Positions 1 to 6,043 of a stretch of DNA of 6,955 bases are shown here, one piece after another. The DNA is taken from NCBI GenBank assembly GCA_004322325.1, contig SCTP01000207.1, positions 1 to 6,955 of the forward strand, written 5' to 3'. The translations under genes were made by a program, and so were the position numbers. Below the pieces are notes generated by a model. The model was not told the origin of the DNA. It made no database searches and worked only from the letters and a program-made list of their open reading frames with translations. The DNA comes from Gammaproteobacteria bacterium. GTDB taxonomy: Bacteria > Pseudomonadota > Gammaproteobacteria > DSM-16500. Each line of letters starts with the position of its first letter. Position 1 is the stretch's first letter.

Positions 1-1046
1 TGCGGCAATTGCTGATTCAAGCCGGTGCAAATCCTCTCTTTGCACAAGATTATATTAATACAAAATTACTAGGCCATATCTTTGAATTGGTAGGTAAAGC
101 AGATATTATCAATCCAAAAGATGAATTTATTGAGGTTGATTTTGAAGGATTTCTATTAGAAGTGACCATTGGTTTAATTGCTGATTCAGTGGCGCAGTTT
201 CAAAATCATTTTGCTGCGCGACAATTACGTCGTTATTCAGGAGTAGCGCAATTTATTGTCGAAGTAATGCAGCGAGCTTCACAAATTGTGAAGTATCAGC
301 AATATCGTATGGATATTAACAAACACCGTGCCGAGATTGATTCCCTCATTCGCCAGGAACCACTGCTTCTCCCGATTGGTTATGAAGGTCATGCGATTAC
401 CTTCATTCGTTATGGCCATATTTGGGTTAAATGTGATAGACGTGAAGATAGTCGTCTTTATGATAATATTATGTTTTATCGCATTCAGCATCCAGAGAGA
501 TTGACGGTAGAATTTATTAAAAAAGTACTTTATGAAAAACAGCCGAGTGAGTTTATCAATGAAGAATTAGATCGTATCTTAGGATTAGTGCCGATCACCG
601 AGCTGAAAGTGGAATCTCAAGTTAGTGGTAATTGTTCATGGGCGAATGTAGAAGCCGTCATTCCTTCTTTGTTTTTTCTTATCTTAATGCAATCCCATCA
701 AATAGACGCCCAAGCCTATTGCAAAACACTTGCGCTTAATTTTTTTCATCGTTGGCGGGAATGGAATAAAGATCGGGCGTTACATTTTTGCATCCAAAGT
801 TTTGAAGAAGGTGATGCGATTCGTAAAGCCACTAAAGCAGAAATTTTAGCCGCGATTTTATTCCAATGCTGCCGTTCGCAACAGCCGGCCGACCGTGAGC
901 GTACAGAACTTATTTTATCGATATTACTAAAATCGCCTTACGAATATATTTTGAAAAATTATCTTCGCGTTTATTACTATGAGAGTAACACGGAGGAAGG
1001 CAGGCGATTCTCTGAAATATTAAAAGAACATGGTTATACAGGTTGA
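1..1046 (+). CDS. Ankyrin-repeat Dot/Icm-type effector with cysteine-protease-like domain, 5' end missing
   Basis: The gene enters the window already in frame, so its start lies upstream. The TTG at position 9 is only the first possible start inside the window; residues are numbered from it. The first residues (LIQAGANP) are the end of an ankyrin repeat. About 330 residues of non-repeat sequence follow, resembling the C-terminal region of Legionella ankyrin effectors such as AnkH/LegA3. In that region His128 (GHAITF), Asp143 (KCDRRE), Gln204 and Cys209 (QVSGNCSWAN) occur in the H-D-Q-C order of CE-clan cysteine proteases and YopJ acetyltransferases. Cys209 sits at the start of a hydrophobic helix, as in that clan. 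The C-terminal 20 residues are glutamate-rich with Tyr at -3, which fits a Dot/Icm translocation signal. I infer a protein injected into a host cell; its activity and target are unknown. The gene ends in TGA, and the next gene on this strand starts about 100 nt on. Confidence 0.85.
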   Translation, partial: RQLLIQAGANPLFAQDYINTKLLGHIFELVGKADIINPKDEFIEVDFEGFLLEVTIGLIADSVAQFQNHFAARQLRRYSGVAQFIVEVMQRASQIVKYQQYRMDINKHRAEIDSLIRQEPLLLPIGYEGHAITFIRYGHIWVKCDRREDSRLYDNIMFYRIQHPERLTVEFIKKVLYEKQPSEFINEELDRILGLVPITELKVESQVSGNCSWANVEAVIPSLFFLILMQSHQIDAQAYCKTLALNFFHRWREWNKDRALHFCIQSFEEGDAIRKATKAEILAAILFQCCRSQQPADRERTELILSILLKSPYEYILKNYLRVYYYESNTEEGRRFSEILKEHGYTG

Positions 1047-1071
1047 TATTCGTTTAAAATTAATGTATCTT
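1043..1071 (+). promoter_or_regulatory. Candidate sigma-70 promoter for the small exported-protein gene
   Basis: TTGATA (1043-1048), a 17-nt spacer and TATCTT (1066-1071) match the sigma-70 consensus at 5 of 6 and 4 of 6 positions. The -35 box overlaps the stop codon of the ankyrin gene. A start near 1078 would give a leader of about 70 nt before the ATG at 1149. AT-rich DNA produces such matches by chance, so this is only a candidate. Confidence 0.3.
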
Positions 1072-1084
1072 TACTTTCCCGCCG

Positions 1085-1106
1085 TCTCTCCTCTCTTTTC
1101 TCTCTT
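1085..1106 (+). other. 22-nt uninterrupted pyrimidine tract in the leader of the exported-protein gene
   Basis: Positions 1085-1106 contain only C and T. With interruptions, the pyrimidine-rich stretch extends back to 1074. It lies between the candidate promoter and the ribosome binding site AAGGAAA (1136-1142). It includes TCTCCTCT (1087-1094), which could base-pair with purine-rich Shine-Dalgarno sequences. No stable hairpin and no T-run after a stem is visible, so it is not a typical terminator. Its role is unknown. Confidence 0.4.
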
Positions 1107-1148
1107 AAAAATTTTAATTTATTATTTTATTTAAAAAGGAAACTATTT

Positions 1149-1559
1149 ATGAAAAAATTTGGTTTAATCGTATTGTCACTCATGCTTTCCAGCCGTATTT
1201 TTGCGGGGGAAGTGACGTGTCCTCCAGATGATCAAGTCAAAAGTGTCACGTTAACAGAGGCATTTCAATCGCCGTATGATCCGGAATCTTGGAATTTTAT
1301 CTCCACGGTTTTTACCCATGATGGTAGTACCTGGAACGTATCCTTTGGCACTTTTTTACCTGATGCAAAAACGCAAGAAGAAGCTTTAGAGCAAGGTCAG
1401 GCTTACTTTAACAACGCAGCGCTTCAGATTAAACATCCAAGGCCTGTTGCCATTCCAGGAAAAACGCTATGTGATTATGTGCCAGATGGCGAGGAATACT
1501 GGATTTCCGCTACTACTCCGCCGGAGACGACGGGAGCCAGGGTGAAAAAAATTAGGTAA
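1149..1559 (+). CDS. Small exported protein of unknown function with two cysteines
   Basis: The 136-residue protein starts with a clear Sec signal peptide: KK at 2-3, a hydrophobic core at about 4-14, and likely cleavage after Ala19 (IFA|G). The mature part of about 117 residues has exactly two cysteines, Cys24 (VTCPPD) and Cys108 (TLCDYVP), which could form a periplasmic disulfide. It also has several Trp and aromatic residues (ESWNF, STWNVSF, EEYWIS) and a basic C-terminus (RVKKIR). The start is supported by AAGGAAA at 1136-1142, 6 nt before the ATG. It resembles small secreted hypothetical proteins of Legionella and Coxiella, possibly of the DUF4949 type, but I cannot assign a family firmly. 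It lies between two effector-like genes on the same strand and may share a transcript with the gene downstream. No enzymatic motif is visible. Confidence 0.8.
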   Translation: MKKFGLIVLSLMLSSRIFAGEVTCPPDDQVKSVTLTEAFQSPYDPESWNFISTVFTHDGSTWNVSFGTFLPDAKTQEEALEQGQAYFNNAALQIKHPRPVAIPGKTLCDYVPDGEEYWISATTPPETTGARVKKIR

Positions 1560-1573
1560 TGGTATCTATCCTA

Positions 1574-1653
1574 TCTCCTCTAAGTATTAAGTAAAAACCA
1601 TCACAGTTATTTCCTTTAATGCGATGGCATTATTTATTGAAACTTAGAGGAGA
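1574..1653 (+). promoter_or_regulatory. Inverted repeat predicted to hide the ribosome binding site of the downstream gene
   Basis: Positions 1574-1585 (TCTCCTCTAAGT) are the exact reverse complement of 1642-1653 (ACTTAGAGGAGA), giving a 12-bp stem. After one mismatch, 1587-1590 can pair with 1637-1640 (one G-T pair). A nested 5-bp stem, CCATC (1598-1602) with GATGG (1623-1627), would compact the loop. The 3' arm contains the whole Shine-Dalgarno sequence of the gene starting at 1661. No T-run follows the stem, so a terminator is unlikely. The 5' arm begins 15 nt after the upstream stop codon, so it would be present on a read-through transcript. A translation switch, RNA thermometer or coupling device is inferred from layout. 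Confidence 0.5.
1646..1653 (+). promoter_or_regulatory. Ribosome binding site that fixes the start at 1661
   Basis: AGAGGAGA ends 7 nt before the ATG at 1661. The earlier in-frame ATG at 1619 has no purine-rich sequence in front of it (TTATTTCCTTTA). The later start is therefore preferred, giving a protein 14 residues shorter than the longest open frame. Confidence 0.75.
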
Positions 1654-1660
1654 AAAAACA

Positions 1661-2863
1661 ATGCAAGTGCCATTACTTCCACCTACTAACCATCCTTCAC
1701 ACTTAGAAAAAATAGAAGCTCTTATTCGCACTTATAACCAGCCTATTATCAATCAACGTGTTGCAGAGTTTACGGAAATAAGAAATTCCTATTCGCTGAA
1801 ACGGCGAATTTTCCAACGGTTTTGGAGTTTATTATGGCTAGAACAAGCTTATGGCTATTTTGGAGTAAGAGAAACTGTTTTTAATAAAATACTGGCTGTA
1901 GCAGAAGCTGAGGTGCCATCCCAATCTATCTTAATGGAAATAGGTTATTGGCTGGGCATGCCGGTTGCGATGGCGGTGGCGCTTAGTGTACGTTACAGAG
2001 AGGGTGACAATTCGACGCTGGCTCGTGTTCTTTATAGTATTGCCTCTGATATTTATCTGTTAGAAGGTGCTTTATCAGTGGGTTTCAGATCATGGGATTT
2101 GGTGTTGCACTATCAGTTAAATGAAGAAGAACGAGAAGCCTATCACTCTTCTAAAGAAGCAGAAGTCACGCTTTACCTGTTGGTGGCAGCGGCCTTTCTA
2201 TTTGTTGCTTCTAATTCAAAGGTTAAAGAAATAGAAAGCGTGAAAAACTTTTTCGCTCGTGCTCAAACCATATTCTCTAATAAGGTCTTGCATGGATTGG
2301 AATTGGTGCCAAGAGTGTTAAATACTTTTTTGGTTTATCCTACGGCTCAATTTTATCAAGCTGCATCGGATGTTTTTGCTTTAGAACAAATTCGTTGGAT
2401 TCAGAAGAATGTGATGCATATAAACAGCCACTTGTCTGAAGAGGAAATCACTGGACGTTATCGCACGGTGGCTATTGTGAGAATGGCTTTTAGTATGGCG
2501 ATGACAATGGCAAGTCATATTCTGACAGGCATGTATCATGCTGGTTATACGCAGGTAGTAGAGAAAGTTTTATTAGGGCTTTTTTTATTTTCAAGATTTG
2601 GAATGGAAAGCTCATTTCTTTTAGCAAAACTTTATAATGGGATAGAAAAGCTTGCAACAGAAGGAGATTTTTCTATTTTAGTTCAAGAAGCAGGGGAAAT
2701 GGCCCTCTTGGGAGCCCTCGCAGTAGGATGTGAATATAAAAGGCCAAATACATCACCTTCCCTTTCAGCTAACAGGCATTCGCTCTTTGCTCATCCACCT
2801 GCCCCGCAACCTCAAGCCCAACCCCCTACTCCTTCTTCTCGATGGCGATGTACGATTGTTTAG
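1661..2863 (+). CDS. Helical, partly hydrophobic protein with C-terminal CAAX-like box; candidate host-directed effector
   Basis: This 400-residue protein belongs to no family I recognise. It starts at 1661, where a strong ribosome binding site sits at the right distance; an in-frame ATG at 1619 would add 14 residues. It looks almost wholly alpha-helical. Hydrophobic stretches lie near residues 92-110 (MPVAMAVALSV), 170-184 (LYLLVAAAFLFVAS), 272-312 and 346-356; some may be membrane segments. There is no signal peptide. From about residue 363 the sequence becomes a low-complexity proline-rich tail (HPPAPQPQAQPPTPSS). It ends in RWR-CTIV at the stop codon, so Cys397 is fourth from the end with Ile and Val following, the layout of a eukaryotic prenylation (CAAX) signal. 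Effectors of Legionella such as AnkB are prenylated in the host at such boxes. Together with its effector-like neighbour, this suggests a translocated protein that associates with host membranes, which is inference. It converges with the minus-strand operon. Confidence 0.8.
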   Translation: MQVPLLPPTNHPSHLEKIEALIRTYNQPIINQRVAEFTEIRNSYSLKRRIFQRFWSLLWLEQAYGYFGVRETVFNKILAVAEAEVPSQSILMEIGYWLGMPVAMAVALSVRYREGDNSTLARVLYSIASDIYLLEGALSVGFRSWDLVLHYQLNEEEREAYHSSKEAEVTLYLLVAAAFLFVASNSKVKEIESVKNFFARAQTIFSNKVLHGLELVPRVLNTFLVYPTAQFYQAASDVFALEQIRWIQKNVMHINSHLSEEEITGRYRTVAIVRMAFSMAMTMASHILTGMYHAGYTQVVEKVLLGLFLFSRFGMESSFLLAKLYNGIEKLATEGDFSILVQEAGEMALLGALAVGCEYKRPNTSPSLSANRHSLFAHPPAPQPQAQPPTPSSRWRCTIV

Positions 2864-2974
2864 CAATGTGTGCATTTGCTCGGATCGATAATGTGAATAG
2901 GAGTTGGTTGATTGCTATAGTTTGGCGCAACAGTCGTTTGTTCGCAGCTAACAAGCGATAAGCTTAAAAATAGG
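2864..2974. other. Intergenic gap between convergent genes, no clear terminator
   Basis: This 111-nt gap separates two genes that end facing each other, so a terminator would be expected. Only weak inverted repeats are visible: GCGCAACA near 2924 with TGTTCGC near 2939, which needs a bulged base. Neither strand shows a GC-rich stem followed by a T-run. Termination may be Rho-dependent. Confidence 0.4.
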
Positions 2975-3868
2975 TTAATGATTACTTTTGATAACATCGT
3001 TTTTCACCTCCTCGTTTAATATTATATCTAATTCTTCTATTTTTTCTTCACTATGTTTAGTTAGCGCTAAAGTAGCTATCCCTAGCTGTGAATAAATATC
3101 ATGAATAAGAGGTGTTTTTGATAACGACTCGAGATGTATTTTAATAGTATTCACATCGCCACGTTGCAATGGCCCTGTTAAAGCTGCTTGATGATTAAGT
3201 TTTTGTAAATGAGTGAGGCTATTCATCATCAGCATCGAAACAATCTCTTTTGCAATCTGCTCATCGACGCTCGCTGCGTGTAAGCATTGTGATGCTTGAT
3301 AATGCAGTGTCACCAGATAATTATTCGCGATGACGCAAGCAGCATGATACAAACTTTTATTTTCTTTGCTAATGTGAAATACGTTTCCTCCAATACTTTT
3401 AAACAAATGAGTTAGTACCGATACTGCCTCTAGATCTCCTTCCACACCACAATAAGTCCCTGCAAAACTAGCGATATTCTCATCTAGTTGCGCAAAGCTT
3501 TTTATGGGATGAAGGCTAGCGATGCTATAACCTGCTTTTTTAGCACTTTTTAAGACATCAGAAGAAAGCAAACCACTACAATGAACAACAATCGCGCCCG
3601 CTTTAATGAGGCGTGCGCTGACTAACTCCTCACACATACCTTGGATGAGATCATCTGGCGTTGTAATAAAATAAATATCGGCCGGTGGTAATTCTCGTAT
3701 CGTTTGACAGGCAGATCCTTCTCCAATCTGTTGCACCGCTTCATTGGCTCTAGCGAGGGAAGTAGTAATAACTCCTTTAATAACAGAAATTTGATTTATT
3801 TTGAATAACTTAGCGAGGGTTTTTCCTAGCCGCCCACAGCCGATGAAATTGACACTGATAGTTGACAC
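2975..3868 (-). CDS. Rossmann-fold / DUF2520 putative NAD(P)-dependent oxidoreductase
   Basis: The 297-residue protein has an N-terminal Rossmann domain with the dinucleotide-binding loop FIGCGRLG at 8-15. Further family signatures follow: ITTPDD at 68-73, VHCSG at 95-99 and LHPIKSF at 119-125. The C-terminal helical DUF2520 domain shows YHAACVIANNYLV at 174-186 and LTGPLQRGD at 230-238. The family is related to pyrroline-5-carboxylate reductase and 6-phosphogluconate-dehydrogenase-like enzymes, but its substrate has not been established to my knowledge. The start is GTG, supported by GAGGGG (3874-3879 on the reverse strand) 5 nt upstream; no ATG is available near it. It is the last gene of the minus-strand cluster, 15 nt after the Nudix gene, so it is probably cotranscribed. 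The terminal region (from about 272) is charged and probably a flexible helix. Confidence 0.88.
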   Translation of the reverse strand: MSTISVNFIGCGRLGKTLAKLFKINQISVIKGVITTSLARANEAVQQIGEGSACQTIRELPPADIYFITTPDDLIQGMCEELVSARLIKAGAIVVHCSGLLSSDVLKSAKKAGYSIASLHPIKSFAQLDENIASFAGTYCGVEGDLEAVSVLTHLFKSIGGNVFHISKENKSLYHAACVIANNYLVTLHYQASQCLHAASVDEQIAKEIVSMLMMNSLTHLQKLNHQAALTGPLQRGDVNTIKIHLESLSKTPLIHDIYSQLGIATLALTKHSEEKIEELDIILNEEVKNDVIKSNH

Positions 3869-3883
3869 GATAGCCCCTCGTTT

Positions 3884-4468
3884 TTAAGCCTCAGCAATCG
3901 TCTTCCCTAACGGTTTAGTTTCTCCTGTGATGATGTTTGATAAGTGCACTAGTATAGTCGCTGTTAACCCCCAAATAAATACCTCTCCTTCTGAAAACGC
4001 ATAACTCGGCCTGCGTTTGGTGATGTCATGCAGTTGGGGATCATCTTTGATTTGGTCTAATTTTGTGAGTGAAAAATAGTAAATATCATCGATTTCATCA
4101 ATAGAGAGCTTATAGGCTTTTTCAAATACCTCTTTTGGCATTTTGACCACAAAAGGACGTACCAAATGACCGGTACGATCCATGAAATCATCTAATTGGC
4201 TCACGTATTGATAGGTATCAGGCGATAAATATAATTCTTCCTGCACTTCTCGTATCGCAGTGGCATATAAATCTTTATCATGCGCATCTTGCATGCCACC
4301 AGGAAAGCTATAATGACCTGCATAATTGAGTAGAGTGGTAGCGCGCTTGGTAAGAAGAATTTCTACCTGATTAGTAGAACCAATCAATAAGATAATCATT
4401 ACGGCAGCAGCAGGCTGGGTGATAGGTAGTTGTTTATATCGATAATGTGACAAAGTTTTAATGTTCAT
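3884..4468 (-). CDS. Nudix hydrolase, NudL-type (putative coenzyme A pyrophosphatase)
   Basis: I start the protein at the ATG at 4468 (194 residues). A TTG two codons earlier (4474) has no usable ribosome binding site, while a weak GAG lies 8 nt before the ATG, overlapping the stop of the upstream gene. In 196-residue numbering from the TTG, LLTKR (40-44), SFPGG (56-60) and REVQEE (75-80) form the Nudix box, which binds the catalytic metal through the glutamates. The spacing from the second Gly of FPGG to REV is one longer than in the generic Nudix box and equals that of E. coli NudL, with Asp63 and Asp66 in place of the usual Glu. VFIWGLTATIL near the C-terminus matches the conserved tail of NudL. 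NudL-like and NUDT7/8 enzymes split CoA and its derivatives into 4'-phosphopantetheine and adenosine 3',5'-bisphosphate. The exact substrate here is inferred. The gene is translationally close to its neighbours on both sides. Confidence 0.87.
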   Translation of the reverse strand: MNIKTLSHYRYKQLPITQPAAAVMIILLIGSTNQVEILLTKRATTLLNYAGHYSFPGGMQDAHDKDLYATAIREVQEELYLSPDTYQYVSQLDDFMDRTGHLVRPFVVKMPKEVFEKAYKLSIDEIDDIYYFSLTKLDQIKDDPQLHDITKRRPSYAFSEGEVFIWGLTATILVHLSNIITGETKPLGKTIAEA

Positions 4469-4477
4469 CGTCAATAC

Positions 4478-5200
4478 TCAAATAGATAAGTAACAGTCTA
4501 CAATCGTTTTATCTTGCACCCATGCCGATAATTTTTCATTTAATTGAAAATTTGCATCCGCATGGAGAGCAGCTTTTAGTGCTTCTGCTAATGACTGATT
4601 GTCATATAAAGCACTCAGAAAAATATAATCACTGAACGATAATGAGACAAGTGCAATGCTCATTTCGCGTCGAATCATTAACAAATACATACTATCTTTG
4701 TTATCTTGACATAAATCAATTATCTGTAGGATAGGATAATGGCATTGCATGAGACAACTGGCGGGGTGTAAGACCAGATGTAATTGATGATGCTGATCGG
4801 GTGATATTTTTTGTAATAATGAAAAATTTAATTCTGCAGGATCAGCGGCAAAAGAAATACGATGGCGTTCCCATTCGAACCGCGCCACTTCGGGTAAATA
4901 AGGAAGATGTTTGGCGGGGCTATATTCTGCTAAGAAAACACTGAAATATTCACCGTAATCCTGTAAATTTCCACTCGTAGAAGGATAGTGCTTGATATAT
5001 TCATTTGCTGCTGCACGGAAACAATCTTCCCCTAATAATTGAGTGAGTAAAGGGTAATGATCGACTAAGGCTTGGATCAGATGCGAGAGAATCGTGTGTT
5101 GATAAATACGAAGATGTTGAATAGGAGAGACGGCATCGCTCGCGGCAGGAGGGAGGAGTATCGCTTCGGCAAATTCAGCCTGTAAGTTTGGCAGCGACAT
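4478..5200 (-). CDS. DUF2063 protein, partner of the MNIO enzyme (BufC/MbnC-like)
   Basis: The 240-residue protein matches the DUF2063 N-terminal domain: HLRIYQHTI (29-37), ALVDHYPLLTQLLGEDCF (44-61), YPSTSGNLQDYGEYFSVFL (72-90) and LPYLPEVARFEWER (99-112). The remainder (about 125-240) is the more variable C-terminal domain. In methanobactin and bufferin systems, proteins of this kind pair with the DUF692 iron enzyme and help bring the precursor peptide to it. The gene begins inside the end of the MNIO gene (26-nt overlap, different frame), which implies translational coupling and roughly equal amounts of both proteins. GAGAGAAG (5204-5211 on the reverse strand) precedes the ATG by 3 nt. No transmembrane segment or signal peptide is visible, so it is cytoplasmic. 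The family call is strong; the partner role follows from the family and this layout. Confidence 0.87.
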   Translation of the reverse strand: MSLPNLQAEFAEAILLPPAASDAVSPIQHLRIYQHTILSHLIQALVDHYPLLTQLLGEDCFRAAANEYIKHYPSTSGNLQDYGEYFSVFLAEYSPAKHLPYLPEVARFEWERHRISFAADPAELNFSLLQKISPDQHHQLHLVLHPASCLMQCHYPILQIIDLCQDNKDSMYLLMIRREMSIALVSLSFSDYIFLSALYDNQSLAEALKAALHADANFQLNEKLSAWVQDKTIVDCYLSI

Positions 5201-6026
5201 GGGCTTCTCTCATAATTTTTTCTGCACGATAGGCTTCCAAACACAAGGTGTCTAACGAAGGAAGGTCTTTATCCCATTCAATAATCGTGGGTTTTGATCC
5301 TAGTTGCTGAACGGCATAACGGTAAAGATCCCATACGGCAGGAACGACGGGGCGATTGTGGCTATCAATCAGTATTTCTTTATCATCTATCATCAAAGTG
5401 GAAAAACCCGCTAAATGAATTTCATGGACTAAATTGGCAGGAATAGCCGCAATATAATGGTGCGGATCGTAGCCAAGATTCATGGAATTCACGTAAATAT
5501 TGTTGATATCGAGCAAAATTCCACAGCCCGATTGTTTCGCGACTTCAATCAAAAATTCATGCTCGGCGAGAGTGGAACACGTATAACTGACATAGCTGGC
5601 AATGTTTTCAATTAAAATTTGCCGATTCAAATAAGCTTGTACCTGCTGAATACGAGTGACAAGGTGCTCAAGCGCTTCTTCAGTGTAAGGAAGTGGAAGT
5701 AAGTCGTGGAGGTAATGGCCGTCGATAGAAGACCAGGATAAATGTTCAGAGATAAGACAGGGGTGAATATGAGTGGTGAGATCTTTTAGCTTTTTTAGAT
5801 GTTGCCAGTTCAATTCATCGGCTGAACCTAGCGATAATCCCGAGCCGTGTAAACTGATGGGATAATCGCGGCGAATGGTTTCCAGCACGTCGAGTGGTCT
5901 GCCGCCTTCGCCAAAATAGTTTTCACTCTGCACTTCAATCCAGGCGACACCGGGATGCTTTTCAAGAAATGCAGTGTAGTGCGGCATTCTTAAGCCAATA
6001 CCTGTTAATAACAAAGATGATTGCAC
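5175..6026 (-). CDS. DUF692 multinuclear non-heme iron oxidative enzyme (MNIO; MbnB/BufB-like)
   Basis: The 283-residue protein is a full-length DUF692 TIM barrel. Recognisable blocks in order are GIGLRMPHY (9-17), VQSENYFG (32-39), SLHGSGLSLGS (58-68), ISEHLSWSS (92-100), HDLLPLPYTEEAL (107-119), ILIENIASY (137-145), GILLDINNIYVN (169-180), EIHLAGF (202-208), LIDSHNRPV (219-227) and TIIEWD (247-252). Their His, Glu, Asp and Asn residues are the expected iron ligands and active-site residues. Known members use a two- or three-iron cluster and O2 to modify cysteines in ribosomally made peptides, as in methanobactin and copper-binding bufferins. The start is GTG with a strong purine tract GGGAAGGAAGGA (6031-6042 on the reverse strand) 4 nt upstream, directly after the preceding stop codon. 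No precursor peptide gene is recognisable beside it, so its substrate is unknown. One position is odd: HLAGF replaces the more usual HLAGH. Confidence 0.92.
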   Translation of the reverse strand: MQSSLLLTGIGLRMPHYTAFLEKHPGVAWIEVQSENYFGEGGRPLDVLETIRRDYPISLHGSGLSLGSADELNWQHLKKLKDLTTHIHPCLISEHLSWSSIDGHYLHDLLPLPYTEEALEHLVTRIQQVQAYLNRQILIENIASYVSYTCSTLAEHEFLIEVAKQSGCGILLDINNIYVNSMNLGYDPHHYIAAIPANLVHEIHLAGFSTLMIDDKEILIDSHNRPVVPAVWDLYRYAVQQLGSKPTIIEWDKDLPSLDTLCLEAYRAEKIMREAHVAAKLTG

Positions 6027-6030
6027 GCGT

Positions 6031-6042
6031 TCCTTCCTTCCC
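6031..6042 (-). promoter_or_regulatory. Strong ribosome binding site for the MNIO gene
   Basis: The reverse strand reads GGGAAGGAAGGA, then four bases, then GTG at 6026. It starts one base after the TAA of the TVP38-family gene. It supports the GTG start and suggests efficient re-initiation from the upstream gene. Confidence 0.7.
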
Positions 6043-6043
6043 T

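Noticed and set aside
279..491. 70-codon open frame on the minus strand inside the ankyrin gene
   Set aside because: It lies wholly within a well-supported gene, shows no family signature, and reads like the antisense of that gene.
1149..1559. The small exported protein as the substrate of the MNIO pair
   Set aside because: It has a signal peptide and two cysteines, but these are 84 residues apart with no repeated cysteine motif. The gene is on the other strand and about 3.6 kb from the pair.
1574..1653. The inverted repeat as a transcription terminator of the exported-protein gene
   Set aside because: The loop is over 50 nt and no T-run follows the 3' arm on the plus strand; A-rich sequence leads into the next gene instead.
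1619..1660. ATG at 1619 as the start of the CAAX-ending protein
   Set aside because: No ribosome binding site precedes it, while the ATG at 1661 has a strong one at 7 nt.
2920..2955. Bulged hairpin in the convergent gap as a bidirectional terminator
   Set aside because: The stem is short and interrupted, and neither strand has a T-run after it.
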